64,000 bases of DNA from Datisca glomerata (Eukaryota > Streptophyta > Magnoliopsida > Cucurbitales > Datiscaceae): positions 227,001-291,000 of the forward strand of contig QANY01008011.1 in NCBI GenBank assembly GCA_003255025.1, given 5' to 3'. Under the pieces are notes generated by a model that saw only the letters and a list, made by a program, of their open reading frames with translations, did no database searches and was not told the origin of the DNA. The position numbers were made by a program, and so were the translations under genes. This document shows positions 23,905 through 36,580 of the stretch, one piece after another (within the stretch, counting starts at the first letter, position 1; each line of letters begins with the position of its first letter).

Positions 23905-25640
23905 CATTTTTGTTCGATCGGGTTTTAAGATTTGAGAAAAAACAATGAACCACGAACGGTTCGTGGGTGAAAAATAAAAAAAATTCACATAAACTATTTA
24001 ATCATATTAAATATAAAATATTTTTATGATCATGCATATTTATTTAGATTGATGTATTTAGAAGATGTAGAAATAATATTATATCTTTCTTGTATCGGAA
24101 AAGTTTTAACTTGGTGGAATCATATCGATTGTCTTGCGCTATTCATTCTTGCACCAACACCACTCGTAGGATTCAGAAGTATATCTTAATAAGATGTCAT
24201 CAGAAATTGAGTGTGGCCTCCCTAAGTGTGTTGACACAACCCTGATCACAATGTGTGATTACACAGAGCAAAGAAAGTAGCTTCTCTCTCCCCTCCCTGT
24301 TGCCGCCGAAATCTAGAGGAAGAAGAGAAAATATTACAAAATTTACACATATACCCATATATTATGAATTGTCGAAATTTTCCTCTATTTACTATAATTG
24401 TCAAAATTTTACATCTTCCTAGAGCTAATACTGTGTCCAAATTCATCAATCCAAATTGATAATTAAATCGATCTTCATCAATTAATTAATTAATTTTATT
24501 TACTAATTATCTAATAATTAGAAAATAACAATTAATTAATTTGAACATTAATTTTTGCTCTTCACTACTTTAGTAACGATACCTATCACATATGAGTTCA
24601 GATAGTATATCTTGATCCAAAATAAGTTTTCGGTCCAACTGGGGTTGTTTCTCATTTCTGTCTTTATACACCTAAGACCGAATGGACCCACATGAATAAA
24701 ACTATAGGATTCAAATACTCGGTGAATTTATCTCTATAAATTCCTGACCTATTTAATCGTGACATCGTATGACTTCACTATAGTTCCAATGCCGAGTCTA
24801 CACTTTTTATTTCATGGTCCACAAAATATTTTACTATGTTATCCTTCGTGAATATCAGTAACAAGAGTGAGATGTAAAATTATCATTTTACCCCTCTAGT
24901 TATTATTTTCTTAACTCTTTTATTGACCGTGAATAAGAAAGACATAACGATAAATTGTCTCGCACAGTTCACCATATCTCATTTAATGATTCATTTCATC
25001 AAGTATCTGGTCAGATTTATTTATTCACACACTCATCAATAAAACATAAGGTGATATTGTAACATTTTACAATCTCGCCATGAATTTCATATTTGTGAAT
25101 CACGTTACTCCAACATAGTTGAATCATGATCTCAACATCCGAGGTATTGTCCAGCAATTCAAACTCACTCCTTTGGCGAATCAAAGACCGCAAGTTACTA
25201 AGCCAAGTTTCGTATTCACCTCAGAATTAAGGTAATCACGAAAATACCCTTAAGGTGTAAACAATTAGATTTAGAGCTAGATAAACGACTTTTGCTCCAA
25301 ACTAATTTGTTACTGGTCTATTCAACATGTTTCATAATATGTCTAGCTCAACTGTTAGAGTCTCTACTCACATGCCCCAAGAACGACATCATTTGGTTCA
25401 ACCTAACAATCATAATCAGACTCTATTACCCAGTCGATCCTAAGACTACGAATACCATTCAGAACTATTTCAGAAAAGTTTGTCTGAAACACCTCTTAGT
25501 CTTTACTCTTCTTATATTGACAATAGTTTCAGGACTTGAGTAAATTATAAACACACTTTAATTAATAGAAAAATTTTCATTCATTCATTCAATTTAGAAA
25601 TACAAAATGTCTGGAGAAATAACTAAATATTCATAAATAA
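23905..25640 (-). mobile_element. Reverse-oriented Copia LTR (solo or truncated)
   Basis: This stretch is a diverged reverse complement of the LTRs at 43466-45336 and 50744-52550. Matching landmarks in inverse order are: gttcgatcgggttttaa (23912) and the palindromic ccacgaacggttcgtgg (23950-23966); gttgccgccgaaat (24299); 'tcaattaattaattaa' (24479); the 'gacatcgtatgacttcactatagtt' block (24761); 'ggtgatattgtaaca' (25051); and 'acttgagtaaattataaacacac' (25535). No internal coding region of the element is attached, so it is a solo LTR or the remains of one. It ends directly against the Gypsy fragment at 25653. Confidence 0.7.
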
Positions 25641-25652
25641 TTATTACACCCT

Positions 25653-26446
25653 ACTTTATACATTAAGAAGATTGTTAGACTCCATGGGGTACCAGTATTT
25701 ATAGTATCAGACACTGATCCAAAGTTCACTTCCAAATGTTGGCGAAGTTTTTAAGAGGCTTTGGGTACCCAACTATACTTTAGCAAAACTTTTCACCCTC
25801 AGGCAGATGGACTGATAAAATGGACCATCCAAACCCTCGAGGATATGCTATGGGCATGTGTGTTACCATTGATCAAGTTTTCGTACAATAATACTTATCA
25901 AGCAACAGTTGGGATGACACCCTTTGAAGCATTATATGGAAGAAAGTGTCGGTCTTTGATTCATTGGGAAGAAGTTGGCGATAAGAAGTTTCTTGGTGCG
26001 AAAATAGTCCAACTAGCTAATGAAGATATTAGCAAGATTCGAAAAAGGATCCAAACTGCATATAGTCATCAGAAGAGTTTTGCGGATGTACATATGAAAA
26101 ATATGAAATTTACAGTCAAAGACATGGTATTTATCAAGATTGCACTGATAAAAGGAGTTATGAGATTTACAGTCGCGTATCGTGTAGCTCTACATCCATC
26201 TTTGGTATGAGTACATGATGTTTTTCATGAATCTATATTATGGAAGTACATTCCCGACCCATCGCACATCCTGAGTTATGAGCCGCTCTAGTTACTCGAA
26301 GATCTAACTTACAAAAAAATTCCAATTCAGATCCTTACGCACTAAGGATATTTTCTTGGTCAAAGTACTTTGGGAACCATCAATTTGAAGAGGCCACTTG
26401 GGAACTCGAGGTCGAGATTCAAGAGATATGCCCAGATCTCTTCTGA
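25653..26446 (+). pseudogene. Ty3/Gypsy chromovirus integrase and chromodomain-like end of pol
   Basis: Reads [19 protein letters not shown] (second catalytic Asp of integrase), HPQADG, TIQTLEDML, then FSYNNTYQATVGMTPFEALYG, the conserved integrase C-terminal part. It goes on to KYIPDPSHILSYEPL and, after a frame change, HQFEEATWELE, the degenerate chromodomain region of Tekay/Del-type elements, ending TGA at 26446. It is broken by a stop at 25752-25754 and frameshifts after 26210. The third catalytic position is Lys in QADGLIKWTIQ, so the active site is lost. The 5' part of pol is absent. Confidence 0.85.
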
Positions 26447-26500
26447 GACCTATCCATGACAATTTTTTTAGGATGAAAATTCATATATTGCGGGGAAGGC

Positions 26501-27768
26501 TGTAACACCCTTATTTTATGGCCGATCAGGATGAGTACATTTTTTAATTTTGAGTCTTGGGATATAACTTTAGCCATTATATTTTTATTGATGTGACATT
26601 ATATTTCACCTACGTGATATATTGTATTTTGATATTTGAAGGATTGTTTGTGATTTTATAAATAAATATATTTCTAGGCAACATAAGGGTAATTTTATCA
26701 TTTTTCCTCCCACGCCTAATTTCATTATATATGATGCATGTATCAAATTTTATGTCATGTGCATGCTATTATGTGTAGTTTTATATTATTTGGGTTATAA
26801 TTTTTTTGAGAAATTATTTTATACTGATTTTCTTTAGGGTTAAGAGTTTTATTTTTTCGCCCGTAGCTTGGTCGAAATCCTCCTTCTCCCATCTTAGAAG
26901 ATGAAATTTTTATTTCCTAATCTTAGACTCTATATTGCATGGTTTAGGGTTAAACTTTAGGAAATGATTTCTTTTATTTCCTAAACACTTAGGGTTAGGG
27001 TTTTAGTAAGTTTCCTAAGTGTTAACCTAGTATATAAATTTCTTAAACTATTTACCTCTCTATTCTCTCCCTTCCCCTCTCTTGTTTTGGGTGGCAACTC
27101 TTTCCCTTCCCCCTTCTTGGACGGAAACTCTCCCTCACCCCTCTCTTGTGAGCAACAACCACCCTCACTCTTCCCCTTTATTTTTTCGGCATCTCTCTCT
27201 CCACCTCACTCTTGTGCAACACCTCCTTGCACGACAAGCTCATCACTTGCTCACCATCTAAGATCCCCTATTATCTAAGAAGGATTTAAGCTCTAGGTAG
27301 CAGTAGTTGTGGCACGAGACGTAGTCAGGTTATTCGGATCACACTTTTTCAGTAAACTGGAAAAGAAACTTTTACGATAAAAGTATGATTTTTTTCATAT
27401 GACTTATTATGATTATTTATGTTCCATGAATCATTTTTGAATAAGAAAGAAACATTTACGATAAAAATATGACTTTTTCATAAAAACTAAAATTTTCAGA
27501 ATTTATGTACTTAGTGATAATGATTTAATGTTTTGGAACCCAAACTGGAATTTTCATAAAAACTAGAATTTTCACTTATTGAAATTTTTAGGGTAGATTA
27601 CTAACATATTGAAGCATGTATTGTAGAATAATTAGGTCAAAATTTGATCTCTGTGATTTAATATAATTTTGAAAGTTTATATTTCGTACAGGGGAAAACA
27701 GTTTTTCGATATCCAAATTTAGGGTTGTTTATGTACTGAGATCAACTCTGTTTGAACTAATATTTTTG
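26501..27768 (+). mobile_element. Gypsy LTR (TGTAACACCC start), between pol end and a PBS
   Basis: Begins TGTAACACCC right after a purine-rich stretch (gcggggaaggc), 54 nt beyond the pol stop, as in chromoviruses. It contains a TATA-like box (tatataaat, 27031-27039) followed by a C/T-rich region resembling the R/U5 start. It ends just before a tRNA-Met-type PBS at 27774. An LTR followed by a PBS is what a 5' LTR looks like, yet pol lies before it. Confidence 0.55.
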
Positions 27769-27773
27769 TAGTC

Positions 27774-27784
27774 GGTATCAGAGC
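27774..27784 (+). other. Primer binding site (tRNA-iMet type)
   Basis: GGTATCAGAGC, complementary to the 3' end of initiator tRNA-Met as in Copia and chromovirus elements. The same motif serves the Copia element at 45339. Confidence 0.6.
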
Positions 27785-28365
27785 GAATACGGTTCTATAG
27801 ACAAATGTATTTACTAAAAAGTTTTCTGAATATTGAGTCAATCGAGAAATGATTTTATGAAAAAAAAATTGAATTTTAAGAGTCCGTGCCAGAATTTAGG
27901 ATTGTGATGTGTTTGTGTCTGGCAATCAGTGATGAGTTAATGGTATGTGAAACTGATTGAATTATGTAATTGTCTTGGCTATGAATTTTTCAAATGACTC
28001 TAGATCGATAGTTAATCACGAAGCAATTTCTGATGCGAGGTCCAATTTCTCCTTACTCCCTATGAGTTTTACAAGAAGGATATTACCGGACCCGAATCAT
28101 AGACTTCCAATTATAGTATGGAATCCATGGATCATCAGGAGGGGAGCAGATAATCATGCTTCAGCACTGAGCGTAAGGAGGCAATATCCTCCGATAGCTA
28201 GAGTTTTTTCCTCGATTGGTGGGGCTTCAACGTTTTCAAGCGAGGTTTAATGACGTGGTAAACTACCGTTATACGGCATTTTGAAACTATTCGAAATAAA
28301 TTAGACCATGTTTAAGTTTTAATTTCCAACGTGTTTAGTTTTAAAAAAAAATTGACCTAGTTTCC
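27785..28365 (+). mobile_element. Leader remnant and start of another truncated element
   Basis: Follows the PBS. A 97-codon reading (27957-28247) is not recognisably gag. Around 28260-28365 the sequence resembles the 3' part of the LTR at 1-1338 (...gacctagtttccacg) and then stops, suggesting a deletion that fused two LTR-derived pieces. Confidence 0.3.
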
Positions 28366-28490
28366 ACGAGCCTTTTGTATTAAATATTGAAGGAAATTGA
28401 GCTTTCAGCCATCATCAGTTACTCGAGTTCCGGTTAGACCTAGTCCTTTTTCCTATTTTTTTCTTCGTCTAAATTTGTCTATTTAGAACT

Positions 28491-29375
28491 ATGTTGAAGG
28501 GTTACGGGGATTCCAACCTCCAGAAAGGGGAGGTCCCGTCGCATCAGATGAGGTGGTAGACACCCGCGTTGACACTAGTGTTGTGGCCAGGTCGAGCGGC
28601 TCTATCGAGCATTGAGACACCGATGGTTTCCCTTCTTCTTTGTCGGGGAGGGAACTGGATGCAATCAGGAGTAAATATCACACCACCAACTACATCCATA
28701 AGGCTACTAGAGGAGGGTTGGCTGATTAACGCTCCTCGACACTAGGGGGAGGCAACGCTATACTTGGAAACTCTAGAGTGTGGGTTGAGGCTTTTCCCAC
28801 ACCCTTTTCTTAGGGAGTGGGTTTATTCCACTAGAATACCTTTAGCCAAACTCCAGTCGGATTCATGGAGGAGTCTGATCAGGTGTTGGGTCCTCAGGCG
28901 GCTGAACTATGACAAGGACTTCACCATCGATGTGTTCCACTAGACCTTCCAATTGAAGACTCCTCCAATGAGAAAGAGCAACAAGGCCCCTCCTAGAGGC
29001 AAATGCTGGAACTATGTCAGCAGTAGGGCCAATGAGTGGAGGAAATCATCAGTGGCATCCCGTCTTGGTATATAAGGACTTGAAATACAGGTGATTCATC
29101 AACTTTAGGGACTGGGAAAGTCTTTCTAGAGATCCAGTGTCTTCCTTTCCTGTCCCCCATGCGTTAGGGGATGCAAGTATCCTCAGGTTGTCTACTAACC
29201 TAACTTATTTTATTTCTATAGTTCGGAAGAAGAAGCCTAAAAAGTTGCCTACTCATTTAATTCAGTTATAAATCTAGAGCTTAGTCGAGTTGTTCGCCGA
29301 GCATAGGGACTACGCTCTGCTAACTGAGCTCTTTGTACCTAGCTGGGTGATACTTAAAACCTAAAAAAGGAATAA
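28491..29375 (+). pseudogene. Antisense accessory ORF of a Gypsy element (PF04195-like)
   Basis: Plus-strand reading with few breaks: LLEEGWLINAPRH, YLETLECGLRLFPHPFLREWV, LAKLQSDSWRSL, then NYDKDFTIDVFH, FQLKTPP, CWNYVSSRANEWRKS. This follows the pattern of the family named 'putative gypsy type transposon' (PF04195: a GLRxPLHPF block, then qLxPNSWR, then LFxxxFxL). At least three stops are present. A likely intron acceptor (ttatttctatag, to 29220) is followed by KKPKKLPTHLIQL and a second exon. It lies on the opposite strand to the Gypsy pol that begins at 30288, on its integrase side. Confidence 0.5.
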
Positions 29376-29479
29376 GAGCCAATTCAATACAGTGATTTGG
29401 TTTCCTTTCTTTCCTAGCTAGCCCAACATTTATGTGAATCATCATATTTTGTTAGAAGGGTTAGTCAGATAATTCTATT

Positions 29480-29765
29480 TATGTTAGCCCTTTTTTCGCT
29501 TGTGTGCCAAGCAAGAATGTAGTGCCAAGCAAGAATGTAGTGCCAATCTATTTCCTTAAAGATCTAGCTAAGAATTTATACTCCGATTAAAGTCCTTTGC
29601 TCGTATAGTAAGTGAAAGTGTTCTGCTAGACATCTTTTTATTTCTTTTGATATCTAGCTGGACAATTTTAACCTAGATAGAGTCATTCTCTCGTCTGGTA
29701 AGCGAGAATGTTGTGCCAGACAACTCTTTCCTTGAACATCTAGCCAGGCATTTTTCTCTGGCTAG
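29480..29765. repeat. Diverged tandem repeat, ~110-bp unit
   Basis: 'agcaagaatgtagtgccaa' occurs twice in direct succession (29509 and 29529). A longer unit ('tctcgtctggtaagcgagaatgttgtgccagac ... atctagcc') then recurs near 29600 and 29695. Non-coding. Confidence 0.6.
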
Positions 29766-30064
29766 AATCCTTCTTTCAAGACATTTGTTGAAAATTCTTC
29801 ATTTTATTGATCATTAATACTATATGAGTGAGTTGGTTACATTGCTTGACTATAGAAATAGAATTTGAGATGTTTGGTGTTTCATGGTTGGGTCAGAGTT
29901 CGTCCATCTAGATCTTGTAGTCTATACATTCATGGTCGCATTTCCTCCTTGACTGTGTAGGGCTCTTCCCTATTGGGTTCAAGGGCCCCTACCACTATTT
30001 CCTTCCTTTTTCTTAAGACCAAGTATACTGTTTGAAAGTGTCATATTTTGGCTTTAGAACTGTA

Positions 30065-30160
30065 GTACTAAGAGGTAAAAAGTTGGTGCGACTTGGTACA
30101 AGAGGCAACGAGTTGGTGCGACTTGGTACAAGAGGCAACGAGTTGGTGCGACTCGTTCTT
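30065..30160. repeat. Tandem repeat, 31-bp unit, three copies
   Basis: 'gagttggtgcgacttggtac' followed by 'aagaggcaac' is repeated at about 30079, 30110 and 30141 with almost no divergence, which points to a recent expansion. Confidence 0.8.
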
Positions 30161-30287
30161 TATGTTTGCCTAGTCTCGAAGCTCTTCTAGGTCATCTAGG
30201 TTGTGCCTGAGTTGTAGTATGTTCTACTTTAGATCTTAACTTTCAGTTTTTTAGGAGGGTTTCCCAATCTCTACCGGAAAGACTGCA

Positions 30288-31935
30288 TTGGTCCCAAGTG
30301 CAAGTCCGTGCGGAGTCTCGCCCATAGTTCTTCTACTAGTCATTTGGTATGCCTACAACATGTTGGTGAGCTCATCTACCCATAGCCTTTTTCTACTCTC
30401 TAGCTTGGTCTTGAGGTTATGCTTGATTTTCTTGTCCATTACATCTACTTGCCCGTTAGACTGGGGTGAGTCGATGACGAGGTGATGTGTTTGATAAGGA
30501 GCTATTACATATCCAGTTGAACTTTGCGTTGTCATACTTCTTGTCGTTGTCGATAATGATTGTGTAGAATATGCCAAATCTACATATTATGTTCTTCTAT
30601 ATGACGTCTTTGGTTTTGTGTTTACTTATCGCCGCCAGGGGTTTCGCTTCTACCCACTTGGTGAAGTCATGTACGATGACAATAGCAAATTTGTTTTGCC
30701 CTTTCTCTATAGGCAAAGGCCCTATCGGGTCTACTCCCTGTTGGGAAAAAAGACACGAGCTTGGTATGGAAGTTAACAACTCTGGTGATTGGTGAGGATA
30801 TTCGTAGACCTCTGGCACTTGTATCATTTTTGCACAATTTTTTTGGTGTCAAGCGCATGGTTGGCCAATCGTACCCTTGCCTTATTTAGATTATGGTGTA
30901 GGGCCCTTGCGCCACTGTGATTCCCGTAAACTCATATGTGAACTTCCCTTATCACATACAAAGCCTCGTTGGGGTTAACACATCTCAAGTAAGGAAAGAT
31001 GAATGATCTCTTGTGAAATGCCTCATTCATGATTACGTTATTTGCAGACCTGAAACATAATTTTCTTGCTTCTTTTTGTGTGAAGGCTGGACTCTATCTC
31101 ATAGGTATTGGAAAATCGAGGTATCTATGTGGGTTCTAAGCTCCGTCAATCTCCATAACCTGGGGAAGGAACTCTACCGTGACAGTCGTGCTGATCTGTG
31201 AATCAAACCCTGAGGCTAGCTTCGCGAGAATGCCCACGTTTTTGTGTTAGCTTCTAAGAATTTATTGGATTGAGTAGAAACTGAATTGTGCCATAGATGG
31301 CATAACGCGGGTCAAATACTTGGCTTCTGTGAATTGCTATAAATATGCAAAGTTCTTGCATTCATCAATAGTGCCCCGTACTCTGCTTCATTGTTGGAGG
31401 CCTTGAATCTGAAACATAAAGCATATTCAACACGAGACTAGTAAGAGGATAAGAGGCCAGCTCTACGTCCCTTCTTGTTGGACGCCCATCTATGTATAAG
31501 GTGCAAACACCGTCAGTTTATGGTAATGATATGTCCTTACAAGAAGGGATTGTATCTGCAGTGAAGTCTACCATAACTTGACCCTTGACGGTGGTCTCGA
31601 GTGTGAATTGGACCTCAAACTCGCTGAGCTCCATTGTCAACTTGGCCATTCGTCCCAAAGTCTCCGACTTTCTCAATACCTGTATAAGGGGATAGTTGGT
31701 GAGTAGTCGAATAGAGTGTGCCTCGAAGTAAGGTCAAAGTCTCAGGGCTGCCATTACAAGGGAGAGGGAAAATGCCATATTCTCTAGCTTCGAATAGCGC
31801 ATTTCTGCCCCAACATGGTCTTTCTTACTTAATAAAATGGTAACTGAACATGGTCATCCCCTTCCTTGATCAGTGCAACGCTGATAGTGGGTTTTGACAT
31901 GACTAGATAACGTGACAACATTTTCATCTTATATG
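30288..31935 (-). pseudogene. Ty3/Gypsy (Tat-type) RNase H and integrase, minus strand
   Basis: Reading down the minus strand: KMLSRYLVMSKPTISVALIKEGDDHVQLPFY (end of RT/start of RNase H, about 31930-31830); LRPYFEAHSIRLL, AKLTMELSEFEVQF and YIDGRPTRRDVELA; RFKASNNEAEYGALL (the second, archaeal-type RNase H typical of Tat); then GVDPIGPLPIEKGQNKFAIV, HDFTKWVEAKPLA and PQSNGQVDVMDKKIKHNLKTKL of the integrase core. Many frame changes and stops are present. The third integrase catalytic position reads Asp (NGQVD) rather than Glu. The upstream gag, protease and most of RT are missing. Confidence 0.8.
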
Positions 31936-33009
31936 GGCTTGGACAACAAATTTGAGAAAAAGGGTTAGTTTTGTTATACTGAAGTTGTTCTCAATAAATG
32001 GGCAATGTGTAAGTCATGTAAATAACTGAAGCAGTTGGTGAAATTGAAAGGATGTTAATTGTTCATGATTTAAAAATTCAATGACTAAATTGACAAAATT
32101 AAAAGTTTAGTAATCTAATTGGCAACAAACATAAAATAATTTAGAGGTCTAAAATGTATTTAAGTTTTACATATTTATATTGGTCATATTTGTCTCGTTG
32201 AAAGTCTCAATCATTGGTCTATGACCCATAAACTCACGTGCCATAAAAAATGTTGTGTGATATTTGTCACAATGCATATATCCTTTTAGAGTATGTGAAT
32301 AAAATGGAAAAGTCCTCTATGAGATGAGGGCGTCGGGTGCCCTTCAGATATATACCATATATAAGGACCAAGTCCATAATGTAGTTGTCATCATCAGTTG
32401 CAAAATGGAAAAATGGGTGATACAAAATTACACAGAGAATCAAGTCCGAAAATTAAAATATGTTCGTTGATAGATTTATATATAATGAAGTAATCCAAAT
32501 GTATTAAGAAAAGTTCTGTATTATCTCTATATATCTATGTCACTTATTATATTTTGCGTTCTATTCTCATGATTCAACACGGAAACATGACACCCTTCTA
32601 CCATGGCACTTTCCATGCAACTTCATATCCCAGCAAAGAAATATTAAATAGCTGTGTAATATTTTTTTTTGGAGAGGAGAGAAGTCATTTCAAATTTCTA
32701 AAATCACAAATGTAATGTAATTCCTTGAGGACCCAAAAATTATTGTTGTTGACGGTCACAATGTTGCTAGCACTTAGGATAGTGACACGTGGCGTTCGAA
32801 TAATTCTAATTAAGATGAGTAAATAATTGATAAAATTTTAAGTGATTAAGTGATGTGATAATTTTTTGCTGGACGTTGATGTTATAAGACTCATCAAAAT
32901 GAATAGATAAATTAACATATAAACGATTGACACATTACTCGATCACTTAAAACTTAGCTAATAGTTTAGACGATGTAGAATTACTCTTTCATATTGTTGC
33001 ACCATTGCC
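31936..33009. other. Intergenic DNA without a recognisable gene
   Basis: AT-rich; nothing coding seen on either strand. Confidence 0.4.
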
Positions 33010-33017
33010 TTGTGGAG

Positions 33018-34872
33018 CATGATTTTAAATCATGGTCGCGGCTTTTGTCACGTCGCGATCGTTGCGGGTGTTCATTTATAAGGTCACAATAACAATTTGT
33101 TCAACATTTTAGTAAATACTATCAATATTTAACGTTATTTTATCAATTTTTTATTTGAACTAAATACTAATTTAATAAAACAACATTCATCTTACTTATT
33201 ATTTAATATGATGATGTTAGAGTTCAATATATTTATTCTCATTTTTATATTAAATTGTGAATATTAATCTAAAACTACTTTAACAAATAAAACGAACTAA
33301 CTAAAATAAAAATAACTGGGCTAGAATTTTTAAGACATGAAAGTCATAGAAAACCTAAGCTTCTAAATGGGGCTTAGGGTAGAAACATTTGTCGAATCAA
33401 ATTAATTAAATTTCAAAAACACCTTACAACTAATTTAATGTAAATTCATTTAAATATATTTGTTGTAGATTAACTTATTCATTTAATTAACTTATTCATT
33501 TAATTAACTATTGTCTTAATGTGTTTCATATGAGGTAAACTTAAAATGAGAGAAATAAATAATCACATGCCTTAAAAAAGAATTAAAACATAATAATATT
33601 TATCACCAAAATACAAAGACGAATAAAAGGACATCATGGCATATAATATAAAGACGAATAAAAATTACATAGTACTAATTTATTAAATTAATTTAATATT
33701 TAAACGAATTGATTGTAGTAATGAACATATTTCCAATCAAAATTTCACATTAACATTGTATGGTGTACAAAAGAATAAAAGAAAACTAATGTAATAGACT
33801 ATTATTTATATATATTTATACTCAGACAAAATATTTGAACTTACCAATTCTACAAAGTTCATGTGCTTTGAAAAAATATTAGTTAGATATAATACAACTT
33901 AAATTTTTATAAAGTGATTGATTCAAATGACTATTATAATCCTATATTTGTACAATAAACATTATATTATATTACTAAAGTGTCATTAATTCTATATAAA
34001 TTTAGTGATTATTGTAAAAGTCTTATATCTGTAATAAAATTGAGGTAATAATGATATTGAAAATATGAATAATAGAGAGTTATGAATAATAAAAGAGACT
34101 TTAATGTAAAAAATGAAAGAGTTATCTATAAATGTGAAAATAAGATGAGAAGTGAAAAGTCATGTTATTGAGAGAATATAAATTAATTATACAAGTTACA
34201 ACCTTAATTTATTTTACTCATCGCATTATTAAATTAATTCTTTGACTTTAAGAGTACTTATAAATACTACTAGCTTAAAGTTTAATTTTTTCCAACTAAT
34301 TCCTACACAGTGCTATGTTGAACATTTTTATGTCTCACCAATTAATTTGTTAAATTTCCATATTCTATTTTTATTGCGAAATTGTTCTTAACAAGAGAGA
34401 TGTGTTATTTTTGTAAATGTGTTATTTTTACAGGGTAATTTATGCTCAATTATTTGTGTATGTCCATTTAGATAGATAATATTTTCTGGCTGTTCATAAT
34501 TCGTAAATGATGATTATATATTCATGAATATTTATTGAATATCAATAGAAAATGTATCGTCACAAAACTAATTATGAACAGTAAAAAATATTTAAAAAAT
34601 ATTTATTCTGTGTAACGTTATGGTTATTATTCTTCTTTAGTTTAGAGTTTAAAAACTAAATAATATCAAACTCCACAACCTCGTTCTCACATTCTCTCCT
34701 TGAAAAAAACAAAACCCAATCTCTCTCGTTGCGGCATGTAGCGCCCTGTCGCGGTCGTTCCATCACATTAACTACCGCAATGACGGTGATTTTCATTAAG
34801 TCCGTTATAGCGGACTATTACAATATCAGAATCACCGAGGCCGTAACACCACGGCCGCGATCTAAAACGATG
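33018..34872. mobile_element. hAT-like non-autonomous element with 8-bp target duplication
   Basis: The 8-bp direct repeat ttgtggag flanks the element exactly (33010-33017 and 34873-34880). The ends are imperfect terminal inverted repeats: left CATGATTTTAAATCATGGTC, right (reverse complement) CATCGTTTTAGATCGCGGCC. Both ends run into GC-rich subterminal DNA (cgcggc, cgtcgcgatcg at 33046-33062; cgcaatgacgg, ggccgcgat at 34784-34862), while the interior is very AT-rich and has no ORF. An 8-bp duplication is the hallmark of hAT elements. A 19-bp tandem duplication lies near 33473. Confidence 0.75.
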
Positions 34873-34880
34873 TTGTGGAG

Positions 34881-36300
34881 GACCTAGAATTGGTGGCAGT
34901 ACCCACATTCCCATGTGTCAATACCCAGAGAAATTTGAGCAGATTCAGTACTTCACAATTGGTCCGCCCGTAGAGCTTATATTTAACTGCTTGAAAAATC
35001 GTGTGAATTAATTTGAATTAAAAAAAAAAATAAGTACTCAAAGAGAGGATGGTATACTCTTCTAAATTGAGGATGAATTCGAAAAAATATAATTGGACAG
35101 CAAGAGAAAAGACTTGGAAGTACATGTTCATTTAGAAAAAAGCGTAAATACATTCTCGTTGATTTAGACTTGGAAGTACATGTTCATTTAGAAAAAAACA
35201 TAAATACATTCTCTCGTTGATCTAAATCGGTTGTAGAAAAGAGTTAGTGGTCAGTTTAAATAAATGTATGAAAGTTACACATCAAGAGCTAGCTTTTGGG
35301 GTGAAAATGTAAATACTGTTAATTATTGATAAGAGAGTCAGATACTAACAAGTCTCTAGCGCAATCTGAATAAAGAGAATCAATAGTTATCTGATTCAGA
35401 ACATGACGTTTGATCGAAGATTGATAAGTTTAGCCAACAAATCTCAGTCAAGTAAATAATTATATAACTCAAGATTCAGCGTGTAACTGAAAAGATTATT
35501 GAAAAAATCCCACGTAGTGATCTATTTTAAGTGTGTGTTTTAAATTCATGGATATTACTAGGGAGGGGAGGATTATTCACAAGGGTGAAAATTGAAAAGT
35601 TTGGATTCTATGTACTGAGCCATTATGATCACGTTCTGCAACAGAATAGGAAGGCTGCCAGAATCATTTACATCCACCTTTTATCATTTGGTCAAATGGC
35701 CCACTAATAAACCAGTTTAAAAAAATCATCCCATTTTATAAAAGTGGTAAACCGGCTCGCTGCGATCATTTATGTACTTTTTACTTACTAAGGTAACAAT
35801 TTAAGCTTCTTGGATAATTTTCCGATATATGTATGCACACTGAAACACGAATCCATAAATCTCTTATGAGTTTTGTAAAGTAACCTCATATTTAGGCTTC
35901 AATGAGAAACTGGGTGTTTCAGAGTTTAGGACGATGTGCGTATGAGTGATCTAATCTATACCAAATATGCTTGAGAGCGTAAGAGTTAGTGGTCGGGGGT
36001 ATAGGACAAGCAACTTTAGGTAGCCGTCAGAATGTGACAAATGCCTTTAAGACTCTCAGGTAGTTGAGAAGCTCGAGGAGAGAATATTCCTAGTGTTTGG
36101 TCTCGGGATTGATAAGAAGTGATTGCCTCAATAATGGTGCTAGAGACCCCTTTATATGGATGAGGTCGAGTGGGAACCACACGCATGTCCCTTTCAAATG
36201 CATGAAAATCGCGTGTCCACGCTTAAAACATGGTCACACACTAAAAATGTGACACATGCATAAAGTGTGACATCCTTAGAACGACGTAGCATAGGAAACT
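34881..36300. other. Intergenic DNA with a ~61-bp tandem duplication
   Basis: At 35108-35229 the phrase 'gacttggaagtacatgttca' plus 'tttagaaaaaa...taaatacattctc' occurs twice in tandem. Otherwise nothing recognisable. The distal part may belong to the LTR of the Gypsy element that carries the PMD ORF. Confidence 0.45.
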
Positions 36301-36580
36301 GCGCTCAGGGTTCCCCTATGACACCATGGGAAGCCGCTCCCGGGGTTCCTCCAGTGGCGGCATGGGGAGCCACCCTTGGGGTTCCCCCAAGGTGGCATAG
36401 GGAGCCGCCTCCTCCCCCATAGTGGTATTCGAAGCCGTGCCCGGGGTTCCCCCATGGTGGCATGGAGAGAACCCTCGGGGTTCCCCTAAGGGTGGCATGG
36501 GCAGCCACCTCCGAGGTTCCCTCCGGAGTGGCATGGGGAACTACGTCTGGGGTTCTCCCGAGGTGGCATAAATGAGGCAC
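36300..36580. repeat. GC-rich minisatellite, ~42-bp unit, about six copies
   Basis: Units built on 'ggggttcccc(c/t)a' then 'ggtggcatgggg(a)agcc' recur at intervals of about 40-45 bp (near 36308, 36343, 36380, 36446, 36477, 36515, 36551). GC content is far above the flanks. Long open frames on the minus strand (for example 36586-36305) are a consequence of the repeat, not a gene. Confidence 0.8.

Noticed and set aside
30288..30795. Plus-strand frames opposite the Gypsy integrase
   Set aside because: Antisense shadows of the recognisable minus-strand integrase.
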